Shown here piece by piece: positions 6,295 through 14,885 of a stretch of DNA of 34,131 nt; the first letter of the stretch is position 1; each line of letters starts with the position of its first letter. The position numbers and the translations under genes are program-made. Under the pieces are notes generated by a model, which worked only from the letters and a program-made list of their open reading frames with translations, was not told the DNA's origin and did no database searches. The stretch is from the NCBI GenBank assembly GCA_016927965.1, contig JAFGLP010000180.1:1-34131 (forward strand). The letters run 5' to 3'. The DNA comes from Dehalococcoidia bacterium (lineage in GTDB: Bacteria; Chloroflexota; Dehalococcoidia; GIF9; UBA5629).

Positions 6295-8085
6295 TCAGTT
6301 GAAAAATTCGAGAAACCTATATAACTCTTTGGGATCGGCACCCTGTACCGTGATTTCTCCATTGGAGACTGCTTTTTGAGGAGCGAGCTTTCCTAGTACC
6401 ACGTTCTTCCACAACAGAGATTCAGCGGTGAGGGTGAATTCTGGATTATCCGGGACCTGTGGCTGGACCTCAAGGACACCTCGGCGAAGGTGCATGGTAT
6501 AGTCAGCAGGCTCCGTGGTGTTAGTCATGTCGGTCAAGTGGAGGCCGACAATGATATCCTCGCCTAAGGATTTAGAAGCGTTTAGAATAACGGCCATGAT
6601 TTCAAACACAGTATCCATGGGCATGGGAGCAACAAGGGCATCGTCGATATCACTGAAGGCGGGGATCGGAATGCTCACCTGCTCCGTCTCGTCGAGGTAT
6701 TCGGACAAGATGTAGTTGCGCGTTTGAGCGTTGTAAGTTTCTTCAGCCAACGAAAGCATCGCCGAGTTCTTCACTGCGCGTGCTCCAGCATGGTCCGGCT
6801 TGAGCACTAGTACGTCATCAGCGAGTATCAGTGCCCATTCCAGTTTACCTCCATCCAGAGCTTCCTGAGCCTTGGCTGCAAGTTGCTCTATCCCACCAGC
6901 CAACTCAGCCATTTCATGGGCCTCCTCATTCAGAGATATGGGAAACAGATCTCTGGATTTGCCGGTATACCAGCCCAGGTATTGCAGGAAAATCTGGCAG
7001 ATATCTCGATCCATTTGACCGAAATATTCCTGCAAATAAGGTTCATCGGCAAGGTGAGGCGGCAGTTTTATGACTTCTATGATTTCCTTGGGAGTAAAAC
7101 CTTTGTTCATGTTTTGTATTGTCTGGTCATGAACAAACTGGAGCCCGTCACGATAGTTGGTGAGTGTGCGGCTAATATTATCCGCACCTACCAGCGGCTT
7201 GCCGCCATGGATTAATACTAGATATTCAGCATTGAGACTCCTCATCCTGTCTATACTCTTTATGTAATCCAGCGGGTTCCGGAACGAAGCGCCACGCATT
7301 GTTGTTATTGCAGGAAAAGACTTATAGAAGTCACCTATTTGCACCAGGACTTTCTTCTCCGGCAACCACACACAGATTATGTCAGAGGTCTCACCAGGTA
7401 CGTGTAGTAGAACGAGATCTACCCCGGCAATATTTGTCTCCAGTTTATCCTGGACAGTTTTGGTTGGTGGTAGGTAACCCGAGGGGCCTGGAATCGATAA
7501 AGGGAAAATACCGCCGTTGACGAAGTAGCCAGGGTCCTGCTGGAATTTTAAACCCATGTACTTAATTGCTCGATAAGCTTTCATAGGAAAAATCAAACTG
7601 TATACGGCACCAGGTGGGCTGAAAAGGTTCTTGGCAAGACTCTCATGAGCGATAATTTCCGGCGAGTGATCACCTGCAAAGACCGCAGCTCCATGGATAT
7701 GACAGTCATGATAGTGCGTATAGATAATCGCCTTTACTGGCTTTTTGGAGAAGATATTATCCAGCTGCTTGTTATATGCTGATTTGACTATTTTCGCAGC
7801 CGTTTCGCTCTCCGCGGGATCAATAACTATCAGTCCGTCGGTTCCCTCTATCAAGACCGGGTTGGCTCGAGCGTAACCTACAGCGACATAAACTCCCTCT
7901 GTCACCTCATAAACATCCTGCTCAAAGTCTTTAGAGAGTTCGACGAGCTTGGGGTTGGCAGGGACTAACTCTGGCTCGAAGCCTGTCTCAGGTGTGGAAA
8001 CAGCCTTTGGTTCGGGGGCAGATGCGTTACAGGCTCCTAGAAAGATGATACACATTGCCATTGCAACAGACGCTATTACTTTCAT
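6295..8085 (-). CDS. alkyl/aryl-sulfatase (SdsA1/BDS1-type MBL fold), lipoprotein
   Basis: 596 residues from ATG 8085, chosen because AAGGAGGGG precedes it (an ATG 15 bases upstream lacks this). Residues 1-19 are a lipoprotein signal peptide ending in LGAC with lipid-acceptor Cys19, so the enzyme is exported and membrane-anchored. The metallo-beta-lactamase domain (about 55-340) has the metal motif near 123-129 and the IHGGKP segment. The dimerisation domain follows (LQFVHDQTIQNMNKGFTPKEI, LPPHLADEPY), and the C-terminal SCP2-like domain (about 495-596) binds hydrophobic substrate in SdsA1. This is the class III alkylsulfatase layout, which hydrolyses primary alkyl sulfates such as SDS. Oddity: the usual HxHxDH reads H-Y-H-D-C-H, with Cys in place of the metal-binding Asp, so activity may be altered. 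The IS3 end at 8137 lies 50 bases upstream on the same strand. Confidence 0.82.
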   Translation of the reverse strand: MKVIASVAMAMCIIFLGACNASAPEPKAVSTPETGFEPELVPANPKLVELSKDFEQDVYEVTEGVYVAVGYARANPVLIEGTDGLIVIDPAESETAAKIVKSAYNKQLDNIFSKKPVKAIIYTHYHDCHIHGAAVFAGDHSPEIIAHESLAKNLFSPPGAVYSLIFPMKAYRAIKYMGLKFQQDPGYFVNGGIFPLSIPGPSGYLPPTKTVQDKLETNIAGVDLVLLHVPGETSDIICVWLPEKKVLVQIGDFYKSFPAITTMRGASFRNPLDYIKSIDRMRSLNAEYLVLIHGGKPLVGADNISRTLTNYRDGLQFVHDQTIQNMNKGFTPKEIIEVIKLPPHLADEPYLQEYFGQMDRDICQIFLQYLGWYTGKSRDLFPISLNEEAHEMAELAGGIEQLAAKAQEALDGGKLEWALILADDVLVLKPDHAGARAVKNSAMLSLAEETYNAQTRNYILSEYLDETEQVSIPIPAFSDIDDALVAPMPMDTVFEIMAVILNASKSLGEDIIVGLHLTDMTNTTEPADYTMHLRRGVLEVQPQVPDNPEFTLTAESLLWKNVVLGKLAPQKAVSNGEITVQGADPKELYRFLEFFN

Positions 8086-8136
8086 TTTCCCCTCCTTCAT
8101 GTTATCGTTAAGCCGATGCGCATTCGCTCTTCGAAA

Positions 8137-8935
8137 GACCTGCCCCCAGTAACGCTAACACTGGTTACTTCGTAGTTCCGATTAAAACGGCCTCCGGAGC
8201 CGGTGGTTGGTAATTCTTGGCGCTGTGAGGTCGCATTTGATTATATTCTTTCCGCCACTGGTTAATCAATACCTTCGCCTCTGTCATCGTAGTGAATATT
8301 TCCCGGTTCCGTACTTCATCCCGCATCTTACCATTGAAGGATTCGATATATTCGTTCTCACAGGGACTCCCACGGCTCGATAAATAACGCCTTAACTCCT
8401 AGACCAGTCAGTCATTTCCTGACCACCCGAGCCATAAATTACGGCCCGTTGTCGGAACGGATATGCTCCTGAATGCTTCGGAAAACAAACAGGTTGAAAA
8501 GCTAATCGATGACGTCATCTGCCTTAATCTTCCAGTTCACCAAGGTTGCCAGGCACTCCCGGGTGTATTCTTCGATAAAATTAAATACCTTGAAAGCCTT
8601 GACATTAATCGTGCGGTCCATTATGAAATCGTAACTCCAGACATGGTCCTTATGCTCGGCGCGCAGGCGTACACAGGAGCCTTCGTTAAACCATAATCTT
8701 CCCATCTTCGGTTGCTTCGTAGGTACTTTCAAGACTTCCATCCTCCAAATCCTCTCCACCCGCTTATGTTTAACTCTCCAGCCCCGGTTATTATTTAGTA
8801 ATGCGGTAATCCGCCGGTAACCATAGCGTTCATTTTAGCTGGCCAATTCAATGATTTCATGAATTACTTCGGTTTTTTACCAGGAAGTTCGGCGCTTTCT
8901 CGTCGCCAAACAAGAGGCATCTTCATCTTTACAGT
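8137..8935 (-). mobile_element. IS3-family element remnant, right end preserved
   Basis: On the plus strand the terminus reads GACCTGCCCCCAG from 8137, matching the GACCTGACCCCC end of the other IS3 copy at 15811. From there to about 8935 the minus strand encodes pieces of an IS3-family OrfB. OrfA and the left end are not recognisable. The remnant ends 50 bases upstream of the sulfatase and points the same way. Confidence 0.8.
8165..8930 (-). pseudogene. IS3-family transposase OrfB, degenerate
   Basis: Reading leftward on the minus strand, familiar OrfB segments occur in order but in changing frames: NERYGYRRITALLNNN with a stop just before it, LKVPTKQPKMGRLWFNEGS, HKDHVWSYDFIMDRT (first catalytic Asp), FIEEYTRECLA, SDNGP (second Asp) followed by a stop, then YIESFNGKMRDE (catalytic Glu), EAKVLINQWRKEYNQMRPHSA and the C-terminus ending at 8165. 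At least two in-frame stops and several frameshifts disable it. The longest open piece is 8502-8759. The DDE residues can still be read, so decay is moderately recent. Confidence 0.85.
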
Positions 8936-9008
8936 AGAACATATGAGCTAATATAATGATATCTAACAAATATCGAAGGGGTAAGGTGGGTGTCCAATTA
9001 TATCGATG

Positions 9009-9401
9009 TCATTTAAGATGAAAGACCTGAAATTTTCTTAGTTTACCGTCCTTATATTTTGCAATCCTATCATCAATCTGTTTATCTGTAAGCTTGATAG
9101 ATTTAACCATACGTATCCATTCGTCTGGGTGTTTTTCAAAGTATATTTTTGCCGCTTTTATCTTGCTTTTAATTATTTTTTGAGCAATATCATTTATCAC
9201 TCTATCGAAATTTATACTCCATTCCTCTTCATCTTCTAAACCATCCAATTCGTAAAATTCAGTTAATCTAAAGCTTTGTTTTATTGTAAGTTCAAAAGGA
9301 ATTAACAGTTTCCTGCCTTTATGCTTAACAGGAAAGTCCTTCTCTATCGCTTTACCGCCAGACCACATTTTCAATTTAAGTCGTTTCTTTGTTTCAGCCA
9401 T
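9009..9401 (-). CDS. hypothetical protein, 130 residues, charged
   Basis: No family recognised. The protein is soluble and highly charged: a basic N-terminus (MAETKKRLKLKMWSGGKAIEKDF), an acidic central stretch (LDGLEDEEEW) and a Lys-rich alpha-helical C-terminal half ending KLRKFQVFHLK. No signal peptide or membrane segment. GTGAGAAA lies immediately before the ATG as a weak ribosome site, and TATAAG lies 7 bases before the ATG. The DNA is AT-rich compared with neighbouring operons, fitting foreign origin. It sits between the IS3 remnant and a tRNA-Val fragment, with no operon partner. Confidence 0.55.
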   Translation of the reverse strand: MAETKKRLKLKMWSGGKAIEKDFPVKHKGRKLLIPFELTIKQSFRLTEFYELDGLEDEEEWSINFDRVINDIAQKIIKSKIKAAKIYFEKHPDEWIRMVKSIKLTDKQIDDRIAKYKDGKLRKFQVFHLK

Positions 9402-9490
9402 TTTCTCACTTATATTATTGCACGTTTTTAAAAATTCTTTTTGGAACGCTTTTTATTCATGATTGAATATACATACCAACGTTTACTCAA

Positions 9491-9583
9491 TGGTGATATT
9501 ATTGCCTTTCTTACGATTGAAAAAATACTAAGAAAAATAACATTGTGAAAAATCGTAGCTAATTTGTGGTAATAATATCACCA
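9491..9583. repeat. 93-base element with terminal inverted repeats (MITE-like)
   Basis: TGGTGATATTATTGCC at 9491-9506 and its complement with one mismatch at 9568-9583 bound an AT-rich core, which itself has an inner pair TACGATT (9512-9518)/AATCGTA (9551-9557). It has no coding capacity. It may be a miniature inverted-repeat element or a structured transcript; no clear target duplication is seen. Confidence 0.5.
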
Positions 9584-9587
9584 GAGA

Positions 9588-9650
9588 TGGTGGGCGATAC
9601 AAGATTTGAACTTGTGACCCCCTTTGTGTAAGACAGGTGCTCTGACAGCT
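9588..9650 (-). pseudogene. 3' fragment of tRNA-Val(TAC), likely old attachment site
   Basis: The minus strand reads the 3' part of a tRNA: part of the D arm, an anticodon loop CTTACAC (anticodon TAC) with one broken stem pair, a perfect T arm ACAAG-TTCAAAT-CTTGT, and an acceptor strand ending CGCCCACCA. The 5' acceptor strand is missing, so it cannot be a functional tRNA. Such fragments are left where elements integrate into tRNA genes. Confidence 0.7.
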
Positions 9651-9767
9651 TTTATGAAAAATTTACTTTTAACTGAGGTAAAACAATGCAAGTTCCAAAC
9701 CTTATTGTAAACCTGATAATGTTTGATTTTATCTTTCTTTTCCCCTGTTTGGGCTAACGGCCTCTTT

Positions 9768-10103
9768 TCTGATTTATCACGTGCACCAGTAACATTTACC
9801 TGTGATATGGAACAGAAATAGTCTCAAAATACTGCGCTGGCACATGCACCAGCATCTTTTTTGCTATATGAAACCTTAATATTTATAAAGAAGCTCAACT
9901 GGCACCTCCCAAACGTGAGAAGGGGGAAATCCGTTTCTGATTTTTCACCTGCACAAGCACCTTTTCATTCCACAAGATATACAGATGGATTAGCTACAAA
10001 ATACTGCGACAACACGTGCCCGTACATCTTTGCTGGTATAAAATTCTAGTATCTATGAATTAGCTTAACGATCAAATCCCAAACTTGGGCAACAATCAAA
10101 TTC
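9768..10103. repeat. degenerate tandem duplication, period about 168 bases
   Basis: Both units begin TCTGATTT (9768 and 9936) and share, at matching positions, a CAC-TGCAC segment, AAAATACTGCG, ACATCTTT or GCATCTTT before GCT, a TATAAA-like segment and CCCAAAC. Divergence is high, so this is an old duplication. No reading frame spans it. Confidence 0.45.
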
Positions 10104-10483
10104 CCCAAGTTTCATAATTTTACGTTTGGGAAAATCCCAATATTTTTGTAAAACCAAACGTGATTTTGAGTTATTTCCCTGAAAATTATAGACTCCTGAT
10201 TATTTCTTCCTCTGCATGCAGGGGTAGTTGGTTAGTCTCTGATTTCCATAGGCATCCGGCCAGTATATGGGCGGGCACCGCTAAATGCAGGGAGAAAGGT
10301 TAATATACGCCAGTTTCCAACGCTGATTACAAAAAACGCTGGACCAATATAGCAAGTGACATAATTAATAAATGCTTGGTCAACAAAAGGGGTACTGATC
10401 AATTACATCCTTTTACGAAATTATATCTGGTATCGTTTTAGGAGTTCAGGTCAATGGGATAATAATCATTAATTATTACAATA

Positions 10484-11032
10484 CTACAGCCCCGATGCTT
10501 CCAACAGATAAAATATAAGTATTATTAATATTGCCAGAGGAATGATAACAATCCAATTGTTTACTTTAAAAACCTGGGGCATAGTAACATTGCCAAAATT
10601 CCCCATCATCATAACGCCCTCTTTTAATTTGGGATAAGCCGCCGCCAGCAGTCCGGAACCAAGCACAATGCCGGCTAAACCGGCTGTCATTGCATCAAGG
10701 TAACCATTCCCGACAGCCCCGGCGATCGTTCCAGGGCAATAGCCAAGCAAGGCAAAGCCTGCTCCAAAGATTAATCCTCCAATGGCATTTTTCCCCCAGG
10801 ACCCTACCTTGGGACGGAGCTTAATCCACCCCACATTTTGCATGATGTACAGCCCTATCATACCGGTTAATACAGCCGACAGCATGATTTTGAGCACAGT
10901 AAAATCCGTAAGCAGCAGCTGGCCAAGGATGACGTCATATTTGGTAACTCCACCTTTTTGCAGGAGGAACCCAAAAATAATCCCGAATATTAGTCCCCAA
11001 AACAATTTCCATTTTCTGCTTTGTATATTCAT
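10484..11032 (-). CDS. YeeE/YedE-family membrane protein, half-transporter B
   Basis: 182 residues with about four to five membrane segments (near 10-25, 40-62, 83-105, 112-130 and 158-178). The signature GAGFALLGYCPGT with the conserved Cys is the second-half motif of the YeeE/YedE (DUF395, TsuA-like) family, whose studied members import thiosulfate. Full-length members are 350-400 residues; here the function is split over two genes, this one and the partner that starts 14 bases upstream. GAAGGA before the ATG serves as ribosome site. It is the last gene of the minus-strand sulfur operon. Confidence 0.82.
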   Translation of the reverse strand: MNIQSRKWKLFWGLIFGIIFGFLLQKGGVTKYDVILGQLLLTDFTVLKIMLSAVLTGMIGLYIMQNVGWIKLRPKVGSWGKNAIGGLIFGAGFALLGYCPGTIAGAVGNGYLDAMTAGLAGIVLGSGLLAAAYPKLKEGVMMMGNFGNVTMPQVFKVNNWIVIIPLAILIILIFYLLEASGL

Positions 11033-11045
11033 AATCCTTCACACT

Positions 11046-11564
11046 TCAAATTATTATTTTAAAGAGCAACTGCGCTACCAGTATTCCACCAACGAAAAAG
11101 CATATGGCTGATATACAACTCGATACAGCGAGCTGCATTGTCCCGCTGATGCCATGACCACTGGTACAGCCATCAGCCCAGCGGGAGCCGAATCCTAACA
11201 GAATACCACCAGTCAGAGCTACTATGAGACGAATCGCTATATTATCGCCGAAATTGAAGCTCCAGACTGAAGGTATCCACTGCCAGAGGAAATCCCCAGA
11301 CAACAGTGAAGAAATGAGAGCGCCGATAACAATGCCGATAACCAACATCATCTGCCAGTCTATTTCAGGCTTCACTTCCTGATAGTAGAGTTTATGCTCA
11401 ACCCTTTTCCCCCTGAATAGTCTCTCAACCATGCCAGCTATCCGTGAGAACGAGGTTGAGCAACCAAGAGGTTCGTTTGAAACAAGCCATGTAAACCAGC
11501 TCAACACTCCTATAGCCGCTCCGACTAAATAGGGAGACCATTGCAGTTCTGTTAACCAGTTCAT
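11046..11564 (-). CDS. YeeE/YedE-family membrane protein, half-transporter A
   Basis: 172 residues, about four membrane segments. Two family signatures hold conserved cysteines: NEPLGCSTSFSR near 31-42, and RWADGCTSGHGISG near 128-141. In TsuA-type thiosulfate channels such cysteines relay the sulfur substrate across the membrane. AAAGGAGG precedes the ATG. It lies 31 bases after the persulfide dioxygenase/rhodanese gene and 14 before half-transporter B, so both halves are probably made together as a two-protein importer for thiosulfate or a related sulfur species. Substrate is inferred from family and context. Confidence 0.85.
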   Translation of the reverse strand: MNWLTELQWSPYLVGAAIGVLSWFTWLVSNEPLGCSTSFSRIAGMVERLFRGKRVEHKLYYQEVKPEIDWQMMLVIGIVIGALISSLLSGDFLWQWIPSVWSFNFGDNIAIRLIVALTGGILLGFGSRWADGCTSGHGISGTMQLAVSSCISAICFFVGGILVAQLLFKIII

Positions 11565-11594
11565 AACGCCATCCTCCTTTCAAATGCCTTTGAA

Positions 11595-13022
11595 TCACAG
11601 GGAAACGTTTGTCAACCTTGGACCATGCGGATTAACGCACACGTTGCATTGCTTGATATGGCCAGCGGCGCTGTATCCGGTCATGCCGCCTGCAACATTA
11701 TAGACTTCTTTAAAACCGTGCTGCTTAAGTATGCTTGCTGCCATGCTCGAACGATTGCCAGTGCTACAAATAAGGTATATTGGATTGTCCGGATGTAATT
11801 CCCTGTAGCGGGTACGCAATTCAGGTGCAGGGATGTTGACAGATCCCTTAATGTGCGTATCAGCGAACTCGAGGGGTGCCCTAACATCCACCAGTGTCAG
11901 CGGCTGTGAACCATCAGTTATGCGCCGATAGAGATTTTCAGTTGATATAAGGTGAACATGATCGACCTGGTATCCATCTGTTGCCCAGGTTGTCATACCT
12001 CCATTCAAATAAGCTACAATCCTATCAATACCTACGCGCCGTGCCCACAGGCTGGCGGCAAGGGCTTCTTGGTAGCTGTCTGCGACTAGCAATATATCAC
12101 AATCAACAGGCATCACCCAGCCTGTAAAAGTAGGAAAATTCCCTTTAAGATCGAGATGCCATGAACCTGGGACATGGAAGCCGCCAAACGCAGCATAATT
12201 GCGCACATCTAGTACTACGTTATCAGACTCCTGAATTTTACTCAGAAAGTCAACCGGACGCAGTTCCTCAAGTACGGGTAGTTTGGAAAGCAGCACTGGT
12301 CCATTCCGGTTGATGTCGCTGCAGCGACTGAAGTGGTCAGGAGCAGGCGGCATGCTGGATGTAAGCGAGCGAATGAATTCAACCTTGTCTTTGATCTGCA
12401 AACTCGGGTTGTAACGCCGCTCATAGCCAATAGTAGAAGTCCATTTAGCTCCCATTGAGCGCCCGCATAAGGAGCCGGCGCCGTGCGCCGGATATACTTC
12501 ACAATAATCGGGAAGCTTGAGCAATTTGTCATGCAGGCTATGAAACAACTTACCCGCTAATTCACTGGCAATATCTGGAAACAGGTCAGGCCTGCCTACA
12601 TCTCCCACAAAAAGCACATCTCCTACAAAAGCGCCGATAGGTGAATCGCCTCGTGATCTATCGGTTACCACGTATACGATATGTTCAGGTGTATGGCCTG
12701 GTGTTTCAAGTACATCCACTGTCATATCTTCAATGGTAATAGTGTCACCTTCTGATAGTGGTATGTGTTCAAACTTACAATTTCCTGATTTGGGCGCGTA
12801 GATTTTAGCTCCGGTTTTGGCGGCAAGGTCCATATGACCTGAGATAAAATCAGCATGCAGGTGCGTTTCCAGGATATGCGTTATAGTGACGCCGAGTTCA
12901 CGTGCCTCGTTAATATAAATGTCCACATCCCGCCTGGGATCAATAACGGCGCAGATCTGTTTGCCTGCCAAGATATAGGAACTATGAGCAATTTTTTCCA
13001 GAAAATAGTGTTTTATCAGCAT
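11595..13022 (-). CDS. persulfide dioxygenase-like MBL protein fused to two rhodanese domains
   Basis: 475 residues, cytoplasmic. Residues 1-240 form an ETHE1-type metallo-beta-lactamase domain: ETHLHADFISGH (His54, His56, Asp58), the ETPGHTPEH segment, GDVLFVGDVGRPDL and YPAHGAGSLCG. ETHE1-like enzymes oxidise glutathione or protein persulfide to sulfite with oxygen. Two rhodanese domains follow, about 260-355 and 370-460. The second keeps the catalytic Cys419 in ICSTGNRSS; the first has VADSYQEA at that place and no cysteine, so it is inactive or structural. GAGGAGGAG precedes the ATG. The gene sits between the SLC13-type permease (73 bases) and the YeeE half-transporter (31 bases). In an anaerobe an oxygen-independent sulfur-transferase role is possible. 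Confidence 0.88.
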   Translation of the reverse strand: MLIKHYFLEKIAHSSYILAGKQICAVIDPRRDVDIYINEARELGVTITHILETHLHADFISGHMDLAAKTGAKIYAPKSGNCKFEHIPLSEGDTITIEDMTVDVLETPGHTPEHIVYVVTDRSRGDSPIGAFVGDVLFVGDVGRPDLFPDIASELAGKLFHSLHDKLLKLPDYCEVYPAHGAGSLCGRSMGAKWTSTIGYERRYNPSLQIKDKVEFIRSLTSSMPPAPDHFSRCSDINRNGPVLLSKLPVLEELRPVDFLSKIQESDNVVLDVRNYAAFGGFHVPGSWHLDLKGNFPTFTGWVMPVDCDILLVADSYQEALAASLWARRVGIDRIVAYLNGGMTTWATDGYQVDHVHLISTENLYRRITDGSQPLTLVDVRAPLEFADTHIKGSVNIPAPELRTRYRELHPDNPIYLICSTGNRSSMAASILKQHGFKEVYNVAGGMTGYSAAGHIKQCNVCVNPHGPRLTNVSL

Positions 13023-13094
13023 ATCTCCTCCTCGTTGATTATATTTAACAAATTTTTGTTATTGTACCCGCAAATTTTTCTATAAAGTTGGAAT

Positions 13095-14885
13095 TCACAA
13101 ATAAAAGAAGTAAAAAATAGTGGTTACAACCAACAGAAAAATGGCTGTTAATCCACCGCCTGCTTTGAGGTAATCAATGTTTCTATATCCTCCGGGCGTT
13201 TTCAACAATGCGTTAACCTGATGCGTCGGCAGAATAAAGGAGTTGGCGGTGGAAACAGCTACCAGCAACGCAAGAGGACGTGGATCTATCCCCAGAGTAC
13301 TGGAGATACTGATGACCATTGGAAAAAGGATTACAGCAGCCCCTACATTGGACATAAAAAGCGATAGCAGCGTGGTTAGCGCTGATATGGCTAGCAGCAT
13401 TAAATAGAGATTACTTCCCTGAACAAGCGAGATCACATTCCCTGCCAGAAAAGCCGCAGTGCCTGTTTTTTGCATAGCCAATCCCAAAGGAATAAGGCCA
13501 GCCAGGAAAAATACAACTTTCCAATCGATTGCATGATAGGCTTCATCAATTTTTAATACACCCGATAGTACCATAAAAATAGCCCCCGTAAAGAAAGCTA
13601 TCGGTATGGAAAATCCCACCACCGCCAAAACAATAGAAATAGCGAAACACATTAAGGCAATCCAAGTTTTGGAAGTGTCTTTTTCCCCAGCCTCTATAGG
13701 TGTGATAACAATAAAGTCATAGCCCTTCTTCAAGTCACTGATCCTGCCCCATAGACCGTGAACGATGAAGATATCGCCCGGGGTAATTTCAATGTCTGAA
13801 AAATTTCCCCTGACTTTTTCCCCCTTGTGATAAAGCAGAACAGGTTCGACTCCATAGCGCCTGCGCAATCCGAATTTCCTGATTGTTTGCCCGGAAATGG
13901 CGGAACGCGGCGGAACTACCACTTCAGCGAATCCAGCACTGACCGCATCATCCAGCAATTCAAGCCTTTTGGGCTTTCCCACAGGAGCCAGAGCATAATC
14001 AGCAGCAAACTGCCGGACATTATCTTCATTGCCCAGCAATGCCACTGACTGATCAGCTGCAAACCTTGTTTCCCGCCATGGAGCATACTCAGGTAATTTG
14101 TTAGCAGCGATAGCCAGAATATTGATGTTATATTTATCCCAGATGCCTGTTTCCTCAACAGTCTTGCCGACTATCATGCTGTTTGCGTTTATCCTGTAAT
14201 GCCATATATGTGCGGAAAGCTCCCAGTCCTCAACCAATGTAGCCTGTAGAATATCGTGGTCGTGATTAGATTCATATCGAGGTAATACATACCTGCCAAG
14301 GAGGAAAAAGAAAACCACGCATGAAAATAAAAGCGCAAGGCCGACCGGTGTCACGGCAAAAAGCCTGTAGGGTTCAAAAGAAGACCCTATCAGAAAGTCA
14401 TTAACCATCATCAACGGTGCCGAGCCTATCATGGTGAGGGGAGCACTCAGCAGAATAGCAAAGCCGATTGGCATAACCAGATTTGAGGCAGGTATTTTTT
14501 TTCGTCGTGAAATATTGAGTATAGCGGGCAAAAACAGAACGGCAGACCCTATGTTCTGAATAAATCCTGACATTAATCCAACTGCTACCGAAACCGTCGC
14601 CACAATTCTGCGCTGGCTATTGCCGACACATTTGAAAACCAGACGGGCAAAACCTGACATCACCCCTGTGCGGGCAATACCTCTTCCCATAATCATCACG
14701 GCTATCATGGTGATTACCGCATTGGACGAAAAACCTGCCAGCGCTTCCAAAGGCTGCAAAATACCGGTCCACGCTAAAGACAGCATGCAGAGAATTGCAA
14801 CTACATCTATACGGATTTTATCTAGGATTAACAGTAAGGCAGTTGCAACTAAAATAACCAGAACAATTATGATTTCAGTATCCAT
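13095..14885 (-). CDS. SLC13/DASS-type anion permease with two TrkA-C (RCK_C) domains
   Basis: 596 residues. An N-terminal membrane half (about 1-200) and a C-terminal half (about 410-596) flank a soluble middle with two RCK_C-like domains (about 215-295 and 305-390, e.g. SMIVGKTVEET and GQTIRKFGLRRRYGVEPVL). The repeated ion-motif loops read IQNIGSAVLFLP and MSNVGAAVILFP. This layout is typical of the SLC13 group that includes sulfate transporters and the algal SAC1 protein. Sulfate or another sulfur oxyanion is the likely substrate given the three genes that follow, but dicarboxylates cannot be ruled out. It is first in the operon; no strong Shine-Dalgarno is seen before the ATG. Confidence 0.85.
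   Translation of the reverse strand: MDTEIIIVLVILVATALLLILDKIRIDVVAILCMLSLAWTGILQPLEALAGFSSNAVITMIAVMIMGRGIARTGVMSGFARLVFKCVGNSQRRIVATVSVAVGLMSGFIQNIGSAVLFLPAILNISRRKKIPASNLVMPIGFAILLSAPLTMIGSAPLMMVNDFLIGSSFEPYRLFAVTPVGLALLFSCVVFFFLLGRYVLPRYESNHDHDILQATLVEDWELSAHIWHYRINANSMIVGKTVEETGIWDKYNINILAIAANKLPEYAPWRETRFAADQSVALLGNEDNVRQFAADYALAPVGKPKRLELLDDAVSAGFAEVVVPPRSAISGQTIRKFGLRRRYGVEPVLLYHKGEKVRGNFSDIEITPGDIFIVHGLWGRISDLKKGYDFIVITPIEAGEKDTSKTWIALMCFAISIVLAVVGFSIPIAFFTGAIFMVLSGVLKIDEAYHAIDWKVVFFLAGLIPLGLAMQKTGTAAFLAGNVISLVQGSNLYLMLLAISALTTLLSLFMSNVGAAVILFPMVISISSTLGIDPRPLALLVAVSTANSFILPTHQVNALLKTPGGYRNIDYLKAGGGLTAIFLLVVTTIFYFFYL

Larger units (their letters stand above)
9402..10483. other. 1.1 kb AT-rich non-coding stretch with repeats
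   Basis: No supportable gene. It contains a hairpin-ended repeat (9491-9583), a tRNA-Val fragment (9588-9650), a degenerate 168-base tandem repeat (9768-10103), and two further inverted repeats: AAACTTGGG/CCCAAGTTT at 10081-10112 and ACGTTTGG/CCAAACGT at 10122-10161. The motif CCCAAAC or its complement recurs several times between 9750 and 10161. It looks like a graveyard of mobile DNA. Confidence 0.6.
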
